From the NCBI GenBank assembly GCA_028698975.1, contig JAQVVK010000018.1:1-19234 (forward strand): DNA of 19,234 nucleotides, in the 5' to 3' direction. This document shows, one piece after another, positions 13,108-19,234 of this stretch. The notes under the pieces were generated by a model that was not told the origin of the DNA, did not search any database, and saw only the letters and a list, made by a program, of their open reading frames with translations. Source of the DNA: Victivallaceae bacterium (GTDB lineage Bacteria > Verrucomicrobiota > Lentisphaeria > Victivallales > Victivallaceae). Within the stretch, counting starts at the first letter, position 1. Each line of letters begins with the position of its first letter. The position numbers and the translations under genes were made by a program.

Positions 13108-15726
13108 TCAAAGCGATTTTTCCAAGTCGGCTTCCGCTTTTTTGCCGAGTTCAAACATGCAGCGGAACCCGACATCGTCGGCAGCTCCGCCGATATAATT
13201 TATCTCGTTGCACCGCGCCGAATTACGCCCCGACAGAAACGATCCGCCGGCCACCGCATAGAGCAAACCGCCGTCGGCCTGCGGCCGCAAAAACTCCCGC
13301 ACATTGCCGGACATGTCGTAACAACCGTAAATCGAGCGATCCTGAGGCCGGTTGCCCGGCACGCTTCCGGCCGGATAAAGTTTGACCGCCGGGTCGTCCG
13401 CCAGCAACGCGGCTCCCTCGCGGTAAATATTTCCCCATGGATACAGCCTCCCGTCGATACCGCGCGCCGCCTTTTCCCACTCTACCGCGTCGGGCAGCCG
13501 CCCGATCAACCCGTACTTTTGTCCCAGCCAATTTGCGTAGGAGTTTGCCGCTTCGAGGGTGATCCCGGTCACCGGCAAATCCTCGCGGAACGGCGTTCGC
13601 AGCTCTCCGGCTTCATTCCAGACCGGCATGGCCTGCTCGCCATCGGTGCCAACCGTCGAAATGGCCGTGAAATGTTTGCGCATCTCCGGCGGCAGCTGCT
13701 TCCAAAACCCCAGATATTCACCGATTGTCACCTCGTGCGCCCCGATCAGGAAGCCCGGCCGGCTTCCCCGGTTCGCCCCATGACGCCCCACCGTGTAATC
13801 GTGAAGAAACCAGCCGCCCGGCACAAAAACCGTATCCGGCGGCCGGCTTTCCGGCAGCTTAAGCGAAATTGTTTCCACCTCGGACAGCGGCACAAGAGCC
13901 GGAAACGTAAACCCGTTGTTGTTTTCCGAAGCGATCGAAATATTGTAAATCCCCATCGGCAAAGCAAAGGTGTCGTCGCCCGGCGTGAGCGTCACCGCTT
14001 CGCCATCGGCGTTTTCGCGTCCCGGATTGACCGGGTGGCCGGACGCATCGGCTATTTTCATCTTCCACGAGCGATCCGGCACGTCGCTCAACCGCAGAAA
14101 CCCCATTCCGGATTTGAGCCGGTCGACCTTGCCCGCCAGCACCGGATCGGCGTTGCGGGCCGCTTCAAAAACCGAACGCCAGCGAATGTTGACATTGCGC
14201 AGCGTATCCTTCAACCCCGGATAATCGCGGGTGTCGGTATAAAAATCCAGAATCCAGCTAAAGATATCCGCCGCCATTTTTTCATACTTCGGATTCGGTC
14301 TGCCGTTTTCACCGAGCCGCGCAATAAATTCCAGAGCCGAACCGTAACTCGAATTCATACTGTCAAGTTCGTTCAGAAAATCACGCTGTATGCGCTGGGT
14401 CCCGATCGCATCCACCCCCTCGGCCTGCATGGACTCCAACTCGCGGTAAAGCCGTTGCGCGGCCGCCTGACTTTTGCGGCCCTCCAAATAGTTTGTCTCG
14501 GCCAGACCGCCCAGCGAACGGGTTTGGATCGAGCGCGTGACCAGATCGGTGCCGACAAATCCCCCCCAAGTCAACAACGCCGCCGCCAATACCGACGGGA
14601 TCAGCGGCCGACGCCGGATCAGTTTGCCCAACCGGTATAGGCGACTGGGCGAATAAGCCGCCACCGGTTGACCGTCAAGATAGGCTCTGATGTCTTCCAG
14701 CAGCGCGCCGACCGTCTGATAACGTTTCTCCGGGGCGCGGGCCATCGCCTTCATGACGATCGCCTCCAGTTCGCGCGGCACCTGACGGCTGCGCGGAGCC
14801 GACTTGCCGGGCGGCTTGAACGAACCCGACGCCGCCAAACGCACCGTCAAAGCCTGATCGCCGCCGGCCGCCTCAAACGGACTGGTCTTCCAAGTCAATA
14901 TCGTGTAAAGAATGGCTCCAAGGCTGTAAATATCGCAACGGGCGTCGGGCGTCGGGCAACGGCCGGTCAACACCTCCGGCGGCATGAATGCGGTGGTGCC
15001 GCCCACCTCGTTGGGATTGCCTTTGCCGACCCGGTTGCGAAGTTCGCGCTCAAGATCAAGGTGCATCTTGTTGTCGGGGGATTTGGCCTGGTCGAGTTCC
15101 TCGCGGTAACGCGCCATGCCCCAATCCATGACCATGACCTCGCCGTAATCTCCGACCATTATATTGCCCGGCTTCAGGTCGCAATGCAGGATTCCGTGAC
15201 GATGGGCAAACGCCACCCCGTTGCAGATACCGATGTATATTTCCAACAGACGGCGCAGCGAATAATTGCGCCGGTAGCCGCGTTTGTCACTTTCCAGATT
15301 CTTGAGCACCATGCGCAGGGTTTCGCCGTCCACCTTCTTCATCGTGAAGTAAAGCCCGACGTCGTCGAACACCCCCAACTTATGCACCGGCACAATGTTG
15401 GGGTGATCGATCTGAGCTGTGGTGCGCGCTTCGCGGATGAAATCGCGCACCCGGTCGGGCTGGCCCCGGTACTGCGGCCTCAAGATCTTCAGCGCGACTT
15501 CCCGGTTAAGCCCCGGTTCGCGGGCCGAAAAAACTGCGCCGATACCGCCGACCCCGATCGTAGATATGCTGCGGTACTCCTGTATCCGGCTGCCGTCGGG
15601 TATGTCCAGCCCCCGGCGCAATTCATCCGGCGAAACATGTTCGTCGGATTCTCCGCCGAAGATGAGAGTGCGCTCATCGGCTCCGTCGTCGCGGCAGGCT
15701 CTATGGTTGTCTGCAACATCCCCCAT
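13108..15726 (-). CDS. Transmembrane Ser/Thr protein kinase with C-terminal FGE-like domain
   Basis: An 872-residue Hanks-type kinase. The kinase domain (about residues 50-350) has a glycine loop IGVGGIGAVFSA, Lys80 in VALKIL, Glu99, a catalytic loop HCDLKPGN (181-188, with Arg of HRD replaced by Cys), DWG at 201-203 in place of DFG and PPE at 249-251. One membrane helix lies at about 374-394, then a region of about 240 residues outside the cytoplasm, and a formylglycine-generating-enzyme (SUMF1/EgtB-type) fold at about 640-860, with LYPWGN, DMSGNVREF, AGGSFLSGRNSARC and DVGFRCM. The two copper-binding cysteines of true FGE enzymes appear to be Ser and Ala, so the domain is probably a non-catalytic binding or sensing module. 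The start is 12 bases after the coiled-coil gene, with no clear Shine-Dalgarno, which suggests coupling. The HCD change removes the arginine that normally contacts a phosphorylated activation loop. Confidence 0.9.
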   Translation of the reverse strand: MGDVADNHRACRDDGADERTLIFGGESDEHVSPDELRRGLDIPDGSRIQEYRSISTIGVGGIGAVFSAREPGLNREVALKILRPQYRGQPDRVRDFIREARTTAQIDHPNIVPVHKLGVFDDVGLYFTMKKVDGETLRMVLKNLESDKRGYRRNYSLRRLLEIYIGICNGVAFAHRHGILHCDLKPGNIMVGDYGEVMVMDWGMARYREELDQAKSPDNKMHLDLERELRNRVGKGNPNEVGGTTAFMPPEVLTGRCPTPDARCDIYSLGAILYTILTWKTSPFEAAGGDQALTVRLAASGSFKPPGKSAPRSRQVPRELEAIVMKAMARAPEKRYQTVGALLEDIRAYLDGQPVAAYSPSRLYRLGKLIRRRPLIPSVLAAALLTWGGFVGTDLVTRSIQTRSLGGLAETNYLEGRKSQAAAQRLYRELESMQAEGVDAIGTQRIQRDFLNELDSMNSSYGSALEFIARLGENGRPNPKYEKMAADIFSWILDFYTDTRDYPGLKDTLRNVNIRWRSVFEAARNADPVLAGKVDRLKSGMGFLRLSDVPDRSWKMKIADASGHPVNPGRENADGEAVTLTPGDDTFALPMGIYNISIASENNNGFTFPALVPLSEVETISLKLPESRPPDTVFVPGGWFLHDYTVGRHGANRGSRPGFLIGAHEVTIGEYLGFWKQLPPEMRKHFTAISTVGTDGEQAMPVWNEAGELRTPFREDLPVTGITLEAANSYANWLGQKYGLIGRLPDAVEWEKAARGIDGRLYPWGNIYREGAALLADDPAVKLYPAGSVPGNRPQDRSIYGCYDMSGNVREFLRPQADGGLLYAVAGGSFLSGRNSARCNEINYIGGAADDVGFRCMFELGKKAEADLEKSL

Positions 15727-15738
15727 CGTGCTACCGCA

Positions 15739-17472
15739 TCACCGGGCGATCCGGTCAAGGTTGCGGCGGACGCCGGAGGTGAATTCGTCGTAGTAGGGCT
15801 GACGCATCGGCTTGGCCAGCGGGATGGACAACTGATCGTCCCACTTGAACTTGTCGCCGACCACATAGCAGCGCGCCGTCTGACGGCGGCCCATGTTTTC
15901 GGACTCAACCCCGATAACCACCCCGACAAACCGCCCCTCCTTGGTCACCACGCTGTCGCCGGTTTCAGCGCGCAGCTCGGTGCCGCCCCGGCTGCCGTTT
16001 CGGATAAAAAGATATTTGCCGCCGTTGGCAAAATCAATCGAACACCGTCCGTCAAGCTGCGCCGATTCGCGCCCGAACGAGCTGCTCTTAAACAGAAACA
16101 GGTCGCCGACCCCCCGTTTGAGCAGTTCTTCGCGGCTTATGGTCGGCAGCGGCTTGCGATCCGGCACCGTAGCCGCCTCCAACGCGGCCATGCGCGGCTC
16201 GTCGGCAAACAGCATCATTTTTTCCTTGATGCGGGTCACGGCCGAAGCTCCTTCGGGCAGCCTCAGCGCGTAGTTGAGCGACTTCACTTGCTTGAATGAA
16301 AGCGGGGTGTCGGCGTCGCCGGCCATCATGTGGAAATCTCCGATCACCACCGGCCGTCCGTCGAGTTCGACCAGCGGCAGACAAAACTCGGTCGTCGCCT
16401 TATGATCGAAGATGAGTCCGTTTTCGATCACTTCGATATTGAGTTTCAGCGCGGCGGCGGCGTAACGCTCGAAAATGTCAAAGCGGAGCTGTTCGCGGGC
16501 GGCGGCAAGTTTCTCCTCCGAACGCGCCGCGCTGACTTTGACGTCGGTGATCTCCACCTTGGTCTTGACCAGCTCGCCCCGGACTTTCGACAACTCGCCG
16601 ACCGCGTCTTTAAGCATGACCTTGGTGTCGGTAAGCTGGCGGCGCGCCTCGTTGCGCTCGATTTCGCGGGCGGTGGCTTCGCGTTTGTAAACATCGATGC
16701 GGTCTCGCGATTCGGCAAGATCGCGCTCGACCACACTCAATTTGCCGCGCAGAAATGAAATATCGCGCTCCATGCCCTCGGCACGGTTGCGCTCGGCGCC
16801 GGAGATCCGACGCGCTTCGGCCAGCGCACGTTCGCGCAAATCGAGTTCAGACTTGGCCTTGTCCAGCTCGGCCCCGACACTTTTAAGCGTATATTCGCGC
16901 TCCGAAAGCGTTTTTTGGGTGGAGGCAAGCCGTGTATTGATCTGGTCAAGCCGGCGGCTGGCGGCCATGTATTCGCCGCGCAGCTCGTCAAGCCGCCCGG
17001 AAATTCGCTTGCGGCTGCTTTCGGAGTCGTCGAGCAGGGCGCGCGCGTCATCGAGCCGGATTTGAGTGGTGGTATAGCGGAGTTTCTCCTCCTGCAACTG
17101 CTGTTTAAGCTGAGCCGGGGTAAGTTCGCCGGTAGTGGCCCGCTTGGCCGAGAGCACCCGTTCGAGCTCGGCGGCGCGGGTGCGGGTGGTCGCCAGTTCG
17201 CCGGCGACCTTGTCCATAAGCTCCGCCCGGCCGGGATCGGCCGTTTTCTTCTGGGCGGCGGCCAGCCGTGAGCGCAACTGCTCAAGTAGGGCTTCCCGGT
17301 TATGCAGCTCGTTGACCAGCGTGAGCGTGGTGGCGGCATCCAGCCCGAAACCGGGTGCGCCGCCTCCCCGGCTGCCGACGACTCCGGTGCTGCCCGGAGC
17401 CATGCCGGTCATCATGCAGAGCATCGACGAGACCAGAAAGTCGCAAATGACGATCAGAATCGACCGGTTCAC
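15739..17472 (-). CDS. Membrane-anchored coiled-coil protein with MotB/ExbD-like N-terminus
   Basis: A 577-residue protein not recognised as a named family. It starts at GTG, overlapping the preceding gene by GTGA. Residues about 4-24 form one membrane helix with an embedded acid, SILIVICDFLVSSMLCMM (Asp11). This resembles the proton-carrying Asp helix of MotB, ExbD, TolR and ZorB. A glycine-rich hinge follows (about 27-43). A long coiled coil rich in Glu, Arg, Lys and Leu runs from about 45 to 330. The C-terminal 240 residues look globular and beta-rich (FDIFERYAAAALKLNIEV, LPLVELDGRPVVIGDF, GKYLFIRNGSRGG, GDSVVTKEGRFVGVVIGV). The last segment faintly recalls the GDSGGP...G.VVGV end of trypsin-like proteases, without a recognisable catalytic triad. 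Its partners are probably the four-helix membrane protein before it and the kinase after it. Confidence 0.85.
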   Translation of the reverse strand: MNRSILIVICDFLVSSMLCMMTGMAPGSTGVVGSRGGGAPGFGLDAATTLTLVNELHNREALLEQLRSRLAAAQKKTADPGRAELMDKVAGELATTRTRAAELERVLSAKRATTGELTPAQLKQQLQEEKLRYTTTQIRLDDARALLDDSESSRKRISGRLDELRGEYMAASRRLDQINTRLASTQKTLSEREYTLKSVGAELDKAKSELDLRERALAEARRISGAERNRAEGMERDISFLRGKLSVVERDLAESRDRIDVYKREATAREIERNEARRQLTDTKVMLKDAVGELSKVRGELVKTKVEITDVKVSAARSEEKLAAAREQLRFDIFERYAAAALKLNIEVIENGLIFDHKATTEFCLPLVELDGRPVVIGDFHMMAGDADTPLSFKQVKSLNYALRLPEGASAVTRIKEKMMLFADEPRMAALEAATVPDRKPLPTISREELLKRGVGDLFLFKSSSFGRESAQLDGRCSIDFANGGKYLFIRNGSRGGTELRAETGDSVVTKEGRFVGVVIGVESENMGRRQTARCYVVGDKFKWDDQLSIPLAKPMRQPYYDEFTSGVRRNLDRIAR

Positions 17473-18023
17473 TTGGTTTTATCCTTATTTTGAGCCGCAA
17501 GTCGCAACAACTTCTGCCGCAACGGGAAAAGCAGCACCACCCGCAACACCAACCCGAAGATAATACCGATCAGGGTTGACGAATAGGCGATAATGCGGCT
17601 GCTCTGCGGCGAGAAACTCATCACCAGAAATGCCGAAACCGTACCGAACAAACCGACATACAGCGGCACGTCAAAAAAGATGTCGGCATTTTCCAGCCGT
17701 TTCAATTTGAGCGACGGAGCGTCGCCGCTTCGCTTGATGGCAACCAGCACCATCCATGCCGTGCCGAATGCGAAAAACTGCAGCACCGTCACCGCGCTGA
17801 AGATCAGCATCGATATCTGGCCGAACAACGCGTCCTGCGCGGCCAGACTTTGCGGCGAACCCGGCGCAACGTCGCCCATGGCGCGATCGAGATCGGGCAC
17901 GGCGCAAAAGAGGTTGCGCACCAGCCCGCCTGCCACAAATTCCGAATTCATCCACCAAATGAACGCCGTGCCGAATACCGCCAGCACCAGCGTCACAATA
18001 ATATTTCTTGTTACAGTACTCAT
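17469..18023 (-). CDS. Small polytopic membrane protein, MotA/TolQ/ExbB-like topology
   Basis: A 184-residue protein with four predicted membrane helices: about 8-26, 70-95, 118-136 and 140-168. The third and fourth helices read LYVGLFGTVSAFLVMSF and STLIGIIFGLVLRVVLL, echoing the GLLGTVxGxxxxF and T.xGL..A.P pattern of MotA, TolQ and ExbB channel subunits. It is immediately followed by a protein with a single Asp-bearing helix, the same gene order as motA-motB, exbB-exbD and zorA-zorB. It lacks the long cytoplasmic tail of ZorA. The ATG at 18023 is preceded by AGGAGAG, 9 bases away. The family assignment is a motif and topology inference. It could also be an unrelated four-helix protein. Confidence 0.75.
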   Translation of the reverse strand: MSTVTRNIIVTLVLAVFGTAFIWWMNSEFVAGGLVRNLFCAVPDLDRAMGDVAPGSPQSLAAQDALFGQISMLIFSAVTVLQFFAFGTAWMVLVAIKRSGDAPSLKLKRLENADIFFDVPLYVGLFGTVSAFLVMSFSPQSSRIIAYSSTLIGIIFGLVLRVVLLFPLRQKLLRLAAQNKDKTK

Positions 18024-18053
18024 CGGGGGGATCTCTCCTGATTAATTATTGCG

Positions 18054-19234
18054 CTATTTGCTTTCACGCGTGAATATTTGACGCGGCTCCGGCGGCACAA
18101 AGCCGTGAGTCGACCCCTGGAACCAGTTGATCCGTTTGGGGCACTTGAGGTTGTTGTAGAAAGTCGCCACGCCCGACGGCGGGCAGACATAATCGCCCAG
18201 CCCGGCCCGACCGACCGTGACCGGACATTTAATGCGTTTGGCGAAGTTCACCGGGTCGTAGTAATCAAGCCCCCGGACATACGGGATACGCCAGCCGCCG
18301 GTCAAACGGCCGCGGGTGACGCCGCCCAGATCGCAGCACCACGGGATGTCGGGGTTGGCGGCGGTGACGTCCGGATCCAGCCCGGCCGCCCAGATGGTCT
18401 GAAGTCCGCCCTGACTGCCGCCGGAAACGGTAAGATCGCGCCGGTTCCACTCCGGCCGGGTCTTGATGTATTCGAGCGAACGCATCAGCCGCAATGCCAT
18501 GCCGTTGAAGTAGGCGGTTTCCGGATTTTTGTTTTGCTCCGAATCAAAAGCGTATCCCCGGCCGTTGGTGTTGATCGATTGGGCGAATTGACGGTAATAG
18601 GCCTCGTCGCGTCCGAGCTCAAAACCGTGTGCATTGACGTAAAACACCAGCTTGCCGGCGGCGATTCCCGGCATATTCTGCGGGTTGGTGGTGTAGCCAA
18701 AGTACTGCACCGAGGCCGGCAGCGACTGCGCTCCGGCATTGGCCGGCACGGTCAGATAACCGGTGACCGGGCGCGGTCCGGCGCAATCGATTTTGACCGC
18801 ATAGATCGCGCCGTCGCCGGTCTCTCTGACCTTGTTTACCTCGCTCCGGAGCGGTACGGCGGCAAGCCGGGCTTTTTGTTTCTCCCAGAAAAGATCGAAA
18901 TCGTCCGGCTCCGGCAAGCTGTCGAGCTTGTCGATCTCCACCCCGGCTCCGCCATCGAAAAAGATGGCTCCGGCACCGTTTTTGACCGGGCTGCCGACCT
19001 CGTCCTGAATGGTGGCGTAAATCCGCACAAATCCGGGGCGGTCAAGCGACGTGGTTATTACCGCCGGTCCAAGCGCAATGTCCTGTTTGCCCTCGGCGAC
19101 GCGGCCGTCGTCTCCGGTGCGTTTCCAGCATATAAAGTAGGGCCGCGTGTTCTTTTGACCGTTGTTTTTGACTTCAAGCACAAAGGTCATGGGTTCGCCC
19201 GGAGCGTAATCAAGTTTGTTCTCCCGCACCCTGC
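18054..19234 (-). CDS. Acetyl xylan esterase / cephalosporin-C deacetylase family (AXE1), 5' end cut by window
   Basis: About 393 residues of an alpha/beta-hydrolase esterase are visible, and the frame stays open at the window edge, so the N-terminus (likely with a signal peptide) lies outside. The first 90 or so visible residues are beta-rich (YAPGEPMTFVLEVKNNGQ), an Ig-like lead domain. The AXE1 domain begins near FDLFWEKQKARL and has the nucleophile Ser in SGGSQGG, the acid Asp in LGDYVCPPSG and the His in GSTHGF. Known members remove acetyl groups from xylan, xylo-oligosaccharides and cephalosporin C. This fits a glycan-degrading life style, like the sialate O-acetylesterase remnant elsewhere in the window. 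The gene ends 30 bp before the MotA-like gene on the same strand, so they may share a transcript, though functional linkage is doubtful. Confidence 0.9.
   Translation of the reverse strand, partial: RVRENKLDYAPGEPMTFVLEVKNNGQKNTRPYFICWKRTGDDGRVAEGKQDIALGPAVITTSLDRPGFVRIYATIQDEVGSPVKNGAGAIFFDGGAGVEIDKLDSLPEPDDFDLFWEKQKARLAAVPLRSEVNKVRETGDGAIYAVKIDCAGPRPVTGYLTVPANAGAQSLPASVQYFGYTTNPQNMPGIAAGKLVFYVNAHGFELGRDEAYYRQFAQSINTNGRGYAFDSEQNKNPETAYFNGMALRLMRSLEYIKTRPEWNRRDLTVSGGSQGGLQTIWAAGLDPDVTAANPDIPWCCDLGGVTRGRLTGGWRIPYVRGLDYYDPVNFAKRIKCPVTVGRAGLGDYVCPPSGVATFYNNLKCPKRINWFQGSTHGFVPPEPRQIFTRESK

Noticed and set aside
13024..16299. Two plus-strand frames of over 500 codons opposite the kinase and coiled-coil genes
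   Set aside because: Both are antisense to genes with clear motifs. Their composition (Arg, His, Gln, Pro) is typical of reversed GC-rich coding sequence.
1..19234. tRNA, rRNA, CRISPR array, transposase or phage genes
   Set aside because: None was seen. Spacers are short and lack cloverleaf, repeat-spacer or integrase signatures.

Overview
The window looks like a stretch of chromosome from a Gram-negative bacterium of the PVC superphylum, most plausibly Lentisphaerae (Victivallales-like). This is inferred from gene content: a serine/threonine kinase with a DWG motif fused to a membrane segment and a formylglycine-generating-enzyme-like domain, an acetyl xylan esterase, a remnant of a sialate O-acetylesterase, and GC-rich genes separated by short AT-rich spacers. 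No rRNA, tRNA, CRISPR array, transposase or phage gene was seen.

Region 1 (1-3152, genes on the minus strand): ilvC (ketol-acid reductoisomerase) has a good promoter and a 17-bp palindrome in its leader. A FadR/FCD-type GntR regulator follows, separated from ilvC by a strong hairpin, and then a Cof-type HAD phosphatase. Upstream of ilvC, on the plus strand, lies a decayed C-terminal fragment of a sialate O-acetylesterase. Region 2 (3153-4821, minus): an unusual nadD-rsfS fusion is followed one base later by an acidic orphan protein. Region 3 (4935-9972, plus): a tight operon of a lipoprotein, YicC-type endoribonuclease, serine O-acetyltransferase, YggS-type PLP protein, ketopantoate reductase and Sir2 deacylase, with ATGA overlaps or one-base to few-base gaps.

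Region 4 (9974-12979, minus): ybeY and a 7TM-HD protein (PgpH/YqfF-like c-di-AMP phosphodiesterase) keep the order seen in many bacteria. Here they are separated by a 231-bp AT-rich spacer that carries a palindromic element and is framed by a perfect 12-bp inverted repeat. Region 5 (13108-19234, minus): a four-gene run consists of a partial acetyl xylan esterase, a small four-helix membrane protein resembling MotA/TolQ/ExbB, a protein with one N-terminal membrane helix containing Asp and a long coiled coil (MotB/ExbD/ZorB-like start), and the kinase-FGE protein.

The most interesting part is the last three genes of region 5. They look like an ion-channel-type stator pair physically coupled to a transmembrane Ser/Thr kinase, a candidate undescribed envelope-spanning signalling or defence module. 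Functions in this region are inferred from topology and short motifs, because no searches could be run.
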